From an uncultured Flavonifractor sp. (lineage in GTDB: Bacteria > Bacillota > Clostridia > Oscillospirales > Oscillospiraceae): a stretch of 17,963 nt of DNA. The notes below the pieces were generated by a model. The model had not been told where the DNA came from, searched no databases, and saw only the letters and a list, made by a program, of their open reading frames with translations. The stretch is from assembly GCA_910585415.1 (NCBI GenBank), contig CAJUDT010000053.1, positions 1 through 17,963 of the forward strand, given 5' to 3'. The position numbers and the translations under genes are program-made. This document shows, piece by piece, positions 7,381-14,470 of this stretch (its first letter is position 1; each line of letters starts with the position of its first letter).

Positions 7381-8664
7381 CTACACGCCCCCCAGGGCCC
7401 GTTCCAGGTCGGCCAGGATGTCCGCCGGGTCCTCAATGCCCACGCTCAGGCGGACCAGGTCCGGGGCCACCCCGGCGGCGGACAGCTCCCCGTCGCTCAT
7501 CTGCCGGTGGGTGGTGGAGGCGGGATGGAGCACACAGGTCTTGGCGTCGGCCACATGGGTGGCAATGGAGGCCAGCTCCAGCCCCGCCATGAACCGGGAG
7601 GCGGCCTCCCGTCCCCCCTGCACCCCGAAGGACACCACGCCGCAGCTCCCCTGGGGCAAGTACTTCTCCGCCAGGGCGTGGCAGGCGTCCCCCGGCAGGC
7701 CGGGGTAACGGACCCAGGCCACCTTGGGGTGCTGCTGTAAGAACTCCGCCGCCGCCTGGGCGTTGGAGCAGTGCCGTGCCATCCGCAGGGGGAGGGTTTC
7801 CAGGCCGATGTTCAGATAATAGGCGTTCTGGGGGGAGGGGATGGAGCCCAGGTCCCGCATGAGCTGGGCGGTGGCCTTGGTGATGTAGGCCCCCTCCAGG
7901 CCGAAGCGCTCCGTATAGGTGACCCCGTGGTAGCTCTCGTCGGGGGTACACAGACCGGGGAATTTGTCGGGATACCGGGTCCAGTCAAACCGCCCGCTGT
8001 CCACAATGGCCCCGCCCACGGCATTGGCGTGGCCGTCCATGTATTTGGTGGTGGAGTGGGTGACGATATCGGCCCCCCAGGCAAAGGGGCGGCAGTTCAC
8101 CGGCGTGGCAAAGGTGTTGTCCACGATGAGCGGGACCCCGTGGGCATGGGCGGCCTGGGCAAATTTCTCGATGTCCAGCACCGTCAGGGCGGGGTTGGCG
8201 ATGGTCTCCCCAAAAACCGCCCGGGTTTCCGGCCGAAAAGCGTAGTCCAGCTCCTGGGGGGTGCAGGCCGGGTCCACGAAGGTGAAGGAAATGCCCATAC
8301 GCTTCATGGTCACGGCGAAGAGGTTGTAGGTGCCCCCGTAGATGGAGGACGAGCAGACCACATGCTCTCCGCAGGAGACGATGTTGAAGATGGCGTAAAA
8401 GGATGCCGCCTGACCGGAGGCGGTGAGCATAGCGGCCGTCCCCCCCTCCAGGGCGCAGATTTTCGCGGCTACCCGGTCGTTGGTGGGGTTTTGCAGGCGG
8501 GTGTAAAAATACCCGCTGGCCTCCAAATCAAAGAGGGCCCCCATCTGCTCGCCGGTGGCGTAGCGGAAGGTGGTGGATTGGACAATGGGGATGTTGCGGG
8601 GCTCCCCGTTGCCGGGGACATACCCGGCGTGGAGGCATTTTGTGGCAATACGGGTTTGGTCCAT
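7381..8664 (-). CDS. O-acetylhomoserine aminocarboxypropyltransferase (homocysteine synthase)
   Basis: A 427-residue Cys/Met-metabolism PLP enzyme. It should form homocysteine from O-acetylhomoserine and sulfide in methionine synthesis. Family features: NPTNDRVAAKICALEGG near 59-75, the PLP-phosphate region SGQAASF near 83-89, VDNTFATP at 181-188, and the PLP lysine Lys207 in VTHSTTKYMDGH. Its length fits MetY (about 425-430) better than the shorter MetB/MetC enzymes. The ATG at 8664 follows AAGGGA. A long in-frame upstream extension reads through the neighbouring phospholipase gene in another frame and is rejected. It starts 17 bp after that gene, so they are probably co-transcribed. I see no SAM riboswitch or T-box in front of the pair. 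Confidence 0.93.
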   Translation of the reverse strand: MDQTRIATKCLHAGYVPGNGEPRNIPIVQSTTFRYATGEQMGALFDLEASGYFYTRLQNPTNDRVAAKICALEGGTAAMLTASGQAASFYAIFNIVSCGEHVVCSSSIYGGTYNLFAVTMKRMGISFTFVDPACTPQELDYAFRPETRAVFGETIANPALTVLDIEKFAQAAHAHGVPLIVDNTFATPVNCRPFAWGADIVTHSTTKYMDGHANAVGGAIVDSGRFDWTRYPDKFPGLCTPDESYHGVTYTERFGLEGAYITKATAQLMRDLGSIPSPQNAYYLNIGLETLPLRMARHCSNAQAAAEFLQQHPKVAWVRYPGLPGDACHALAEKYLPQGSCGVVSFGVQGGREAASRFMAGLELASIATHVADAKTCVLHPASTTHRQMSDGELSAAGVAPDLVRLSVGIEDPADILADLERALGGV

Positions 8665-8681
8665 AGCGGTCCCTTCTTTCG

Positions 8682-9557
8682 TTAAGTAGACAGGCGGCGC
8701 TCCGCCCACGCCCGGACGGCGGCGCGGCTTCGGTGGGTCCAGGGGTACGCGGCCTGGGTGTGGGGCGGATTGCCCTTGAAATCCCGGTCGAACCAGTCGG
8801 GAACGGGCCTTGGGGTGCGGACCGCCGCGAAAAAGGCGGCAATCTGCTCCGCGGCCTCGGGTACGGCGGCTTCCAGCAGGCGGTCCAGGCGGGCGTTGCT
8901 CTCCGCCGCCGAGGGGTGGGGCTCCGACGGGAGGGCGATGCCCTTGGACGAGGGGATGGGGAGCATCCGGCTCACCGCGCCGATGACCTTCCCCCGCCCC
9001 GTGCCGTTGGAGCGGGCCAGGAAGCTGGTCAGAAAGGCCATGGACCGGTAGGCCCGCCGGAGCTGGTCCGGGGAGGTGTGGGCGTAAGCCCGTGCGGCGG
9101 CGGTCCACACCTGTTCGTCCTCGGGCAGGCTGGGCAGCCACGCCCGGCCGGTGACGTCCAGGCCGTCGTCCAGCATGAGCCTCCGGTCGTACTCCCCCTC
9201 AATAGCCATGTGGCAGATGGGGCCCTCGGCGGCCTGCTGGTCCACGTAGCCGTGGCAGGCGCTGTCCAGGGCCAGATGGCACAGGAAGCCCGCGCTGTAC
9301 CCTATGGACATGGGTACGTCCTCTTCGATGGCCCGGCGGAGCCGCTGGGCGGCGGGGAGGGCGGAGCCCCGGTGCATCCAGACCGCCTCCCGCCGGACGG
9401 CGTTGGGCCGGATGGGCTGGTAAAAGAAGAGCGGGTCGGGGCCCAGGCACCCCAGCTGAAAGGCGGCGTGTTCCCGCCGTATGCTCTGGCGCAGGGGGAC
9501 GGGCAGGCCCTCCAGGACCTTGTCCCCGAATTTCAAATGGGCGTAGTAATTGGGCAT
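8682..9557 (-). CDS. Zinc-dependent phospholipase C family protein
   Basis: A 291-residue protein starting MPNYYAHLKFGDKVL. The pattern of the zinc-dependent phospholipase C fold is present: His7 near the N-terminus, GPDPLFFY at 39-46, then GFLCHLALDSACH with His94, Asp98 and His102, then His116 and Glu120 in HMAIEGEYD. These are the expected ligands of a three-zinc site. I see no signal peptide, so it probably acts inside the cell, unlike the secreted clostridial toxins of the same fold. The actual substrate is unknown. AGGAGG lies 13 nt before the ATG, rather far. An upstream ATG at 9599 lies within the -10 box and is rejected. It is followed by metY. Confidence 0.85.
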   Translation of the reverse strand: MPNYYAHLKFGDKVLEGLPVPLRQSIRREHAAFQLGCLGPDPLFFYQPIRPNAVRREAVWMHRGSALPAAQRLRRAIEEDVPMSIGYSAGFLCHLALDSACHGYVDQQAAEGPICHMAIEGEYDRRLMLDDGLDVTGRAWLPSLPEDEQVWTAAARAYAHTSPDQLRRAYRSMAFLTSFLARSNGTGRGKVIGAVSRMLPIPSSKGIALPSEPHPSAAESNARLDRLLEAAVPEAAEQIAAFFAAVRTPRPVPDWFDRDFKGNPPHTQAAYPWTHRSRAAVRAWAERRLST

Positions 9558-9597
9558 GACGGGTTGATTCCCTCCTGAATCTGATGTAGCTGATTCC

Positions 9598-9606
9598 ATT
9601 ATAGCA
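9598..9606 (-). promoter_or_regulatory. Extended -10 promoter for the phospholipase-metY pair
   Basis: On the minus strand TGCTATAAT is an exact extended -10 element. No good -35 is found 17 bp upstream; a TTGACT lies too close (8 bp). Predicted leader is about 35 nt. Confidence 0.5.
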
Positions 9607-9663
9607 CATAAAGTCAAGGGGAGAAGGGCGGGAAACCGGGCGAAGGAACAAGTACCGCCCCCC

Positions 9664-10173
9664 TCAGGGGGCTTCCTCCAGAATGCGGGCGAAAAAGTCC
9701 AGGAAATCCGCCCGCGCTTCCTCCAGGGGCTTGTCGTTGTGGTAGATGTAATCGTAGGAGAAGTCCTCCACACCGTCGTCGGAGGGGTTGCCGTAGACGG
9801 TCTGCCCGCCCTGCCTGCGGACCAGAAGGGTCACCACGGGACAGCCCACGGTGGCGATGAAATGCGCGATCTGCTCCTTCTCCCGGATGTGGACGAAGAG
9901 CACCTGACAATCGCTCTCCTGAAAGCGCTGGTACTCCTGCCTGAGGTACACGTTGGGGTAGTCGTTGTAGGCGATGGCCAGCTGCTTCAGGCCGGCCAGG
10001 AGGGCGCGGGCCCGGTTGTCCTTCTCCCCCCGCCAGCCGATGATTTCCGCCATCTCCTTGATGGGGGTGATGGCGGAACTGTTTTGGACGGAATACCGCT
10101 CTGCGGCAAAGGCGCACAGGGTATCCTTTCCCACCCCGCCCCTTCCGTTGATGACAACGACGGTTTTTTTCAT
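9664..10173 (-). CDS. P-loop nucleotide (dNMP/adenylate-like) kinase family protein
   Basis: A 169-residue protein with an N-terminal Walker A of the nucleoside-monophosphate-kinase type: VVVINGRGGVGKDT, residues 6-18. The GKDT ending is typical of phage-type deoxynucleoside monophosphate kinases and related AAA-type kinases. Residues 92-103 (LFVHIREKEQIA) resemble the second conserved strand of these kinases, and an acidic or aromatic stretch follows near 133-145. The exact substrate cannot be told. The start is ATG 10173; an in-frame GTG three bases earlier is spaced better from AAGGA. It is a single-gene unit with its own promoter. A much longer in-frame upstream extension crosses the intergenic region and is rejected. 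Confidence 0.75.
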   Translation of the reverse strand: MKKTVVVINGRGGVGKDTLCAFAAERYSVQNSSAITPIKEMAEIIGWRGEKDNRARALLAGLKQLAIAYNDYPNVYLRQEYQRFQESDCQVLFVHIREKEQIAHFIATVGCPVVTLLVRRQGGQTVYGNPSDDGVEDFSYDYIYHNDKPLEEARADFLDFFARILEEAP

Positions 10174-10243
10174 CACAGCAATCGTTCCTTTTTCTTGAAA
10201 TGGCGGCGGACATGGAACCGTCCGGCAACAGCAGTATGCCACC

Positions 10244-10272
10244 TTTATACTACAAATTAATTTGGAATGCAA
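10244..10272 (-). promoter_or_regulatory. Sigma-A promoter of the nucleotide kinase gene
   Basis: On the minus strand TTGCAT (10267-10272) and TATAAA (10244-10249) have 17 bp between them in an AT-rich pocket. The leader to the ATG at 10173 would be about 65 nt. Confidence 0.6.
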
Positions 10273-10497
10273 GGAGAAAATCCCCGGCGGAGTTTTCGGG
10301 CTTTCGCGGCCGCGCGTATAAGGAAAGCGCGTACCGCAAAGGCTATTGTCAAAATTTTTTGTTTTGCGCGCCGCCTGTGCGGCTTCTTTTGCGCATATAC
10401 TACCCATAACCGGCGGCGGCGCGGATTCGCCGGTGGGTTTGCAGGAAACGGACGGAAGTTCGTCAAAAACTGCCGGTATAAATCCCGGATACACACT
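10273..10497 (+). other. Long non-coding interval before spoIVB, possible leader or small RNA
   Basis: This is part of a 476-bp gap between divergent genes. I find no believable ORF. Short stems are visible: GCCGC/GCGGC near 10370-10384, ACCGGCG/CGCCGGT near 10410-10434, and GACG/CGTC near 10451-10464. CATATACTA at 10394-10402 matches a sporulation-type -10 (CATANNNTA), but no matching -35 is seen. The interval leads straight into a strong plus-strand terminator, so some plus-strand transcript probably crosses it. I match it to no riboswitch class I know. Confidence 0.35.
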
Positions 10498-10568
10498 GCC
10501 GCCGCCGCTGGAACGCCCTTCCAAGCCAAAGAAGCGTTTCATTGCCAGCGGCGGCGGCGCTTTTTTTT
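10498..10568 (+). terminator. Strong plus-strand terminator upstream of spoIVB
   Basis: A perfect 14-bp stem, GCCGCCGCCGCTGG (10498-10511) with CCAGCGGCGGCGGC (10545-10558), is followed by GC and eight T (10561-10568). AACGC/GCGTT extends the stem inside the loop. No plus-strand gene precedes it, so it ends either a small RNA or an attenuated spoIVB leader. Confidence 0.8.
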
Positions 10569-10649
10569 CGCGGAAACGGTCATGTTAAAACACGGAGTCC
10601 CGCGCCGGGGCTCCGCGCGTTGCACAATCAGGGAAACAGAGGTGGTTGC

Positions 10650-11729
10650 ATGAAGGAATGGAAGAACGGACGGCCCTGGGCCGCCGCGGCACGGGCGGCG
10701 CTGGTGATGGTCCTGGCGTCGGCCTGCGTGCTGGCGGGGTCCGCCCAGGCGGCTGAGGCCGTCCCGGACAGCGGTCCGGCAGAGGGGGGACGGATGGTGG
10801 TTCCTCTGGGACGCACCGTGGGCATCAAGCTCTTTTCCGACGGCGTGATGGTGGTGGGCCTTTCGGAGGTGGACACCGGTGCGGGGAGAAGCGCACCCGC
10901 TCGGGACTGCGGCCTTCAGGCCGGGGATATCATCACCCATATCAACAGCGAGGAAGTTGACACCATTGAGGACGTACAGCAGGTCCTGGCCCAGGTGGGC
11001 GGAGAGAAAATGAGCATCCGGGCCAGCCGGGAGGGCAAGCCCCTCCAGCTCACCGCCCAGGCGGTCCAGTGCAGCGCCGACGGCGCGTATAAGCTGGGGG
11101 CCTGGATTCGGGACTCCATGGCGGGTATCGGCACCATGACCTTTTACGACCCGAAGAGCGGGCGCTTCGGGGCCCTGGGCCACGGCATCAACGACGTGGA
11201 CACCGCCCAGCTCATGCCCCTGGAGTCGGGCTCCATCATGTACTCCGAGGTCGCCCATGTGAAAAAGGGCGTCTCCGGCGAGCCGGGGGAGCTCCAGGGG
11301 GCCTTTGAGGTGGAGCGGGACTTGGGCGAGCTCTACGCCAACACCGCCCAGGGGATTTTTGGACAGCTCACCGACCCGGCGATGGCGGAGGGCCTGGAGC
11401 CCATGGAGGTGGCCCAGCGGAGCCAGGTGAAAACCGGCCCCGCCGTAATCCGCTCCAACATCGACGGGCAGGCCGTGGAGGAATACGGGGTGGAGATTGT
11501 CCACCTCTACCCCGCCGGAGGGGACGGCCGGGATTTGATGCTTCAAGTCACCGACCCCCGCCTGCTGGAGGCCACCGGCGGCATCGTCCAGGGTATGAGC
11601 GGCAGTCCCATCCTCCAGGATGGGCGCATCGTGGGGGCGGTGACCCACGTCTTGGTCAACGACCCTACCCGAGGCTACGGCCTGCTCCTGGAACACATGC
11701 TGGAGACAGCCCAGGCGGCGGCGGACTGA
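10650..11729 (+). CDS. SpoIVB peptidase (S55), sporulation signalling protease
   Basis: A 359-residue protein. An N-terminal hydrophobic segment (about 11-35) targets it to the membrane or intermembrane space. A PDZ domain follows (about 65-140, DCGLQAGDIITHINSEEV). The S55 protease domain has His178 (GALGHGINDVDT), Asp302 and Ser317 (GIVQGMSGSPI); the spacing agrees with the B. subtilis triad. In B. subtilis SpoIVB is made in the forespore and cleaves SpoIVFA to trigger pro-sigma-K processing. The ATG at 10650 follows AGAGGTGG. Its N-terminal region is shorter than the B. subtilis protein. No recN or spo0A lies next to it in this window, unlike the usual arrangement, so it could be a paralogue. 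CATGTTA at 10581-10587 resembles a forespore -10, without a clear -35. Confidence 0.93.
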   Translation: MKEWKNGRPWAAAARAALVMVLASACVLAGSAQAAEAVPDSGPAEGGRMVVPLGRTVGIKLFSDGVMVVGLSEVDTGAGRSAPARDCGLQAGDIITHINSEEVDTIEDVQQVLAQVGGEKMSIRASREGKPLQLTAQAVQCSADGAYKLGAWIRDSMAGIGTMTFYDPKSGRFGALGHGINDVDTAQLMPLESGSIMYSEVAHVKKGVSGEPGELQGAFEVERDLGELYANTAQGIFGQLTDPAMAEGLEPMEVAQRSQVKTGPAVIRSNIDGQAVEEYGVEIVHLYPAGGDGRDLMLQVTDPRLLEATGGIVQGMSGSPILQDGRIVGAVTHVLVNDPTRGYGLLLEHMLETAQAAAD

Positions 11730-11757
11730 CCATATCCTATAGCGTGCTCCATGTTGA

Positions 11758-11794
11758 GCGCCCGGTGAAACGCAATTTGCTTTTCACCGGGCGC
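11758..11794 (+). terminator. Hairpin after spoIVB
   Basis: A 13-bp perfect stem, GCGCCCGGTGAAA with TTTCACCGGGCGC, encloses an 11-nt loop 28 bp after the stop. No T run follows on either strand, so a factor-independent stop would be weak. The downstream promoter overlaps it. Confidence 0.5.
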
Positions 11795-11805
11795 TGCTGT
11801 ATAAT
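11777..11805 (+). promoter_or_regulatory. Promoter of the SUKH gene
   Basis: TTGCTT (11777-11782) and a consensus TATAAT (11800-11805) are separated by 17 bp. The -35 lies in the loop of the preceding hairpin. The leader is about 28 nt. Confidence 0.6.
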
Positions 11806-11839
11806 GAACTGACAGAAAAATGGACGGCTGGAGGTTATC

Positions 11840-12259
11840 ATGAACTTTTACGAAAAAGCAAAAGCGCTTATGGACATGGAGGCCACAGAATTTACCGGCG
11901 GTGTTTCCGAGCAGGAGATTGCACGGGCAATGAACGCGCTGTCGGTGGTCTTTCCTGAGAGCTACAAGACTTTCCTGAAGGATTTCGGCGGCGGGGACGC
12001 CGGCGGAGAAATTATCTTCGGCATCACCGGGAACGAGGAAGATGATGTTGTAACCGTCACGCAGATGGAGCGCAGTCAGGGCCTGCCGGAGCCGCTGGTT
12101 ATCATCGGCTTTTGGAGTGACACCCTCCTATGCCTGGACACCGCGCAAATGGACCAGGGAGAGTGCCCGGTCGTGGCCCTCAACGACGATTACAGCCAAA
12201 GGGAATTGGAAGCGGATACCTTTGGGACCTTTTTATACGAGTATCTCGCGGAAGAATAA
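11840..12259 (+). CDS. SMI1/KNR4 (SUKH) family protein, possible orphan immunity protein
   Basis: A 139-residue acidic protein. The family signature is visible: VFPESYKTFLKDFGGGDAGG at about 37-56, then GFWSDTLLCLDTAQ and a C-terminal FGTFLYEYLAEE. In bacteria SUKH proteins commonly serve as immunity proteins to polymorphic or contact-dependent nuclease toxins; others have housekeeping roles. No toxin, secretion or other immunity gene is in the window, so the role is open. The ATG follows GGAGG at good spacing. By eye the gene is less GC-rich than its neighbours, compatible with transfer. It forms a single-gene unit with its own promoter. Confidence 0.85.
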   Translation: MNFYEKAKALMDMEATEFTGGVSEQEIARAMNALSVVFPESYKTFLKDFGGGDAGGEIIFGITGNEEDDVVTVTQMERSQGLPEPLVIIGFWSDTLLCLDTAQMDQGECPVVALNDDYSQRELEADTFGTFLYEYLAEE

Positions 12260-12325
12260 CATACATCCCAGCATTTCCCCCGTCCCCCTGCGGGCAGCTC
12301 CGCCAAAGCCGGTGGGCTGCACCGC

Positions 12326-12368
12326 ACAAAAAGGGCAAGGCAAACCATTTCCGGTCTGCCCTGCCCTT
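12326..12368. terminator. Terminator between convergent SUKH and DUF4015 genes
   Basis: The stem is AAGGGCAAGGCA (12331-12342) with TGCCCTGCCCTT (12357-12368), one mismatch. On the minus strand it is followed by five T, so it mainly terminates the minus-strand DUF4015 gene. On the plus strand GTCTGGTTTT follows, giving weaker termination after the SUKH gene. Confidence 0.7.
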
Positions 12369-12408
12369 GTCTGGTTTTCGGGGTACGGCTTTTCTGCGCC
12401 TGACCTGC

Positions 12409-13509
12409 TCAGGACGCCAGGACCGCCCAGCTTTCCTCCAGGGGGCGCACATCTCCGGCGATGGTCACCACCCGGTCGGGCGTCAGGCCCATGTCCACCG
12501 CCAGGGCGGCATAGTCGTTCCCCTCCTGCGAGGAGGGGACCCACACCCTCCAGGCGTGCGCGGCCAGCAGGTCCGCCGACAGCCCGCTCAGGTCCTCCTG
12601 CGCCCCGGCCAGGACCGCTTCGCTGGTCATGACGGAGACCTTGACCTCCGGGTAGCTGGCAAGCGCGGCCTCCAGCTCCTGGAAGAACGTCTCCAAAGCC
12701 CCCTCCAGTTCACCGGCGGGGTAGTTGTTTCCCGATTGGATGATATTCACCTTCCCCTGTGTGGGGAAGCCGCAGTTGTCCAACAGCAGCTCGTCAAAGC
12801 CCAGTCCGGCCAGCTCCACGCACACACCGATGACATAGGCGCGGGCCTCCGGGTTGGCGGGACTCAGCCAGCGGTAATTCCCCTTGTCCCGCCAGTTGCC
12901 CGCGGTGGTCTTGACAGCCATGGGCATATTGGACCGGGGGACGGTGTTGTCCCGAAAACAGGAGATGCGGGCCACCGTATACAGCTCCCCGGTGTTAAGC
13001 AGCTGGATGGCCGCGTTGATGGCCCCGTCGGAGGCGGAGACTTTGGCATCCAGGGCCAGCTCCAGCTGTGAGATATAGGCCAGAGCGCCCTCGTCGCTCT
13101 TCATGTCAAAGACGGCGGCATTTGCTCCGGCCTCGTCCACCTGGCTCTGGGCAGTGCCGTCATAGAGAGCCGGGGCGGCCAGCTCCACCCCGTGGAAGGG
13201 AGCGCCCGGCTCCGGGGTGGGCTCCGGCGTGGGGGTGGGGTCCGGAAGGTTCAAATCCAGGTCCGGCGTCTCCACCGGAAAGGAGTTCACCGGACCCACC
13301 GGCCCGGCACCTCCGCCCCCTCCCCCGCCCTGGGACAGGAAGGGCAGGTCGATGCGGATGCCGTCCGGGGAATAGATGATGTGGGGTTCCAGGAAGAAAA
13401 ATGCGGCGGTCAGCAGGACCAGCAGCACCAGCAGCACACCAATCAGAATCTTGAGAAAGGTGCGAAACCAGCTGCGGCCCCGATAGGTGCCGTATCCTCT
13501 CGTCTGCAT
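12409..13509 (-). CDS. Membrane-anchored DUF4015 putative glycoside hydrolase
   Basis: A 366-residue protein. It has a short basic N-terminus, one membrane helix (about 18-38), then an extracellular linker with a run of Gly (about 61-67) and a Pro/Thr/Glu repeat (PTPTPEPTPEPG, about 90-101). The remaining part, from about 105, resembles the DUF4015 TIM-barrel glycosidase-like domain: NAAVFDMKSDEGALAYISQ, YTVARISCFRDNTV, and the strand-end motif GFDELLLDNCGFP, where Asp is a candidate active-site residue. The natural substrate is unknown; the family is expected on the cell surface. The ATG at 13509 follows AGGTGA. It lies 214 bp after marR with its own probable promoter. The terminator lies at 12326-12368. 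Confidence 0.8.
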   Translation of the reverse strand: MQTRGYGTYRGRSWFRTFLKILIGVLLVLLVLLTAAFFFLEPHIIYSPDGIRIDLPFLSQGGGGGGGAGPVGPVNSFPVETPDLDLNLPDPTPTPEPTPEPGAPFHGVELAAPALYDGTAQSQVDEAGANAAVFDMKSDEGALAYISQLELALDAKVSASDGAINAAIQLLNTGELYTVARISCFRDNTVPRSNMPMAVKTTAGNWRDKGNYRWLSPANPEARAYVIGVCVELAGLGFDELLLDNCGFPTQGKVNIIQSGNNYPAGELEGALETFFQELEAALASYPEVKVSVMTSEAVLAGAQEDLSGLSADLLAAHAWRVWVPSSQEGNDYAALAVDMGLTPDRVVTIAGDVRPLEESWAVLAS

Positions 13510-13613
13510 AGCATTTCACCTCGTCTTGAAGTGCCCTCAGGGCGGGGCGCCCGGCGGGAAACATGCCGGGCGGTCAGGCGGCGCTCAGGAAACAACCATC
13601 GAAATGAACAAAA

Positions 13614-13642
13614 TATAATAGCCGCGTTACGCGGCTATTATA
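13614..13642. promoter_or_regulatory. Perfect palindrome containing an extended -10 promoter
   Basis: TATAATAGCCGCG (13614-13626) and CGCGGCTATTATA (13630-13642) form a perfect 13-bp inverted repeat around TTA. On the minus strand TGGTATAAT (-10 at 13637-13642) is an extended -10 for the DUF4015 gene, with a leader of about 120 nt. The same TATAAT is mirrored on the plus strand. No T run follows, so it reads more like an operator or promoter than a terminator. The remainder of 13510-13723 shows nothing else clear. Confidence 0.5.
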
Positions 13643-13723
13643 CCACAGGATTCCAAAGGATAAAATACCTTTTTTACATTTGCGAAATAATTTTCACAGG
13701 GGCCAATCCAGCCCTTCGTCCGC

Positions 13724-14164
13724 CTAGCGGCCCTCTCCGGCCTCCCAGCGGGTGAGGGCCTCGTCCAGCAGGCGCAGGGCCTTGGCCACCTGCTCCCGGT
13801 CCTCCTGGCTCAGGTCGCTGAGGATGTCATTAAAATAACCGCTCACATCGGTGGCCGTTTTGGCGCGCAGGGCGTGGTATTTCTCCGTGGCGCATACGTA
13901 AATGACTCTTCGGTCCGTCTCGCTGCGCTGCCGCTGGGCCAGACCCAGCTTTTCCAGGCGGTCCACAATGCCGGATACCGTGCTGTTGGCGCTGCCCGTC
14001 CGCTCGGCCAGGGTGCTGATGGGGACGGCTTCCCCCTCCCCCAGCACCGTCAGAACCAGTGCCTGCGGGAAGGTCAGATTCAACTGCCCAAAGTGGTTGC
14101 GGAACTGCTGGGACATGTGCTGTGTCACCCGCAGGTAGGACATCAAAATGTTTGGCTGCTCCAT
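13724..14164 (-). CDS. MarR-family transcriptional regulator
   Basis: A 146-residue winged-helix protein. The family layout is present: an N-terminal dimerisation helix (about 1-30), the DNA-binding domain with recognition helix ANSTVSGIVDRLEKLGL near 59-75, the wing SETDRRVIYV near 81-90, and a C-terminal dimerisation helix. MarR proteins bind short palindromes as dimers and usually repress their own and adjacent genes until a ligand is sensed. The ATG at 14164 follows AAAGGAG. It is divergent from the DUF362 gene and upstream of the DUF4015 gene, either of which could be its target. I see no resistance pump beside it. Confidence 0.92.
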   Translation of the reverse strand: MEQPNILMSYLRVTQHMSQQFRNHFGQLNLTFPQALVLTVLGEGEAVPISTLAERTGSANSTVSGIVDRLEKLGLAQRQRSETDRRVIYVCATEKYHALRAKTATDVSGYFNDILSDLSQEDREQVAKALRLLDEALTRWEAGEGR

Positions 14165-14193
14165 AGCTGCTCCTTTCTGTGCGCTGCATACCG

Positions 14194-14204
14194 TTCGTGT
14201 CGAA
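14194..14204. promoter_or_regulatory. Possible MarR operator
   Basis: TTCGTGTCGAA is a short inverted repeat (TTCG/CGAA) located just downstream of the marR -10. Its position suits autorepression, but the match is short and unsupported by a second copy. Confidence 0.25.
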
Positions 14205-14208
14205 ACTG

Positions 14209-14237
14209 AGCATACTCTGACTGCGGCCTGATGTCAA
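14209..14237 (-). promoter_or_regulatory. Sigma-A promoter of marR
   Basis: On the minus strand TTGACA (14232-14237, exact consensus) and TATGCT (14209-14214) are 17 bp apart. The leader is about 40 nt. Confidence 0.75.
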
Positions 14238-14411
14238 TTAAAAACCCTCCGGGTTCACGAATTGTTTACAGCCTGGGCCGCATTCCGATGGAAAAAGATT
14301 GTACACGATGGATTTTACGAAAGTATGAACAGGAGGGTGGTCCGGCGAATTTTAGATAAATTTAAGGTTATGCGTGCAACCCTCCCACAGGCAATCTTTG
14401 GCGGTTTCCGG
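14238..14411. other. Divergent intergenic region, mostly unexplained
   Basis: The DNA between the marR and DUF362 promoters is AT-richer than its surroundings. GGAGGGT (14332-14338) can pair with ACCCTCC (14379-14385). A small ACCC/GGGT stem is near 14243-14253. A 60-codon plus-strand frame from TTG at 14262 runs through the DUF362 promoter and has no convincing start site, so I do not call it a gene. Confidence 0.3.
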
Positions 14412-14440
14412 TTGCATTTTCCCCCGGCGGAGGGTATACT
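14412..14440 (+). promoter_or_regulatory. Sigma-A promoter of the DUF362 gene
   Basis: TTGCAT (14412-14417) and TATACT (14435-14440) have 17 bp between them. The leader to the ATG at 14471 is about 24 nt. Confidence 0.65.
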
Positions 14441-14470
14441 GTAGGCTATCATATGAAAAGGGAGGCCCTT

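Noticed and set aside
7771..8685. Plus-strand frame opposite metY
   Set aside because: MetY carries the PLP lysine and conserved motifs; the opposite frame is Gly/Val/His-rich noise.
9591..9620. TTGACT as the -35 of the phospholipase promoter
   Set aside because: It is only 8 bp from the TATAAT, too close for a sigma-A pair.
10273..10497. Known riboswitch or 6S RNA in the spoIVB upstream gap
   Set aside because: I compared it from memory with cobalamin, SAM, TPP, glycine, c-di-GMP, T-box and 6S features and found no convincing match; kept only as an unexplained leader.
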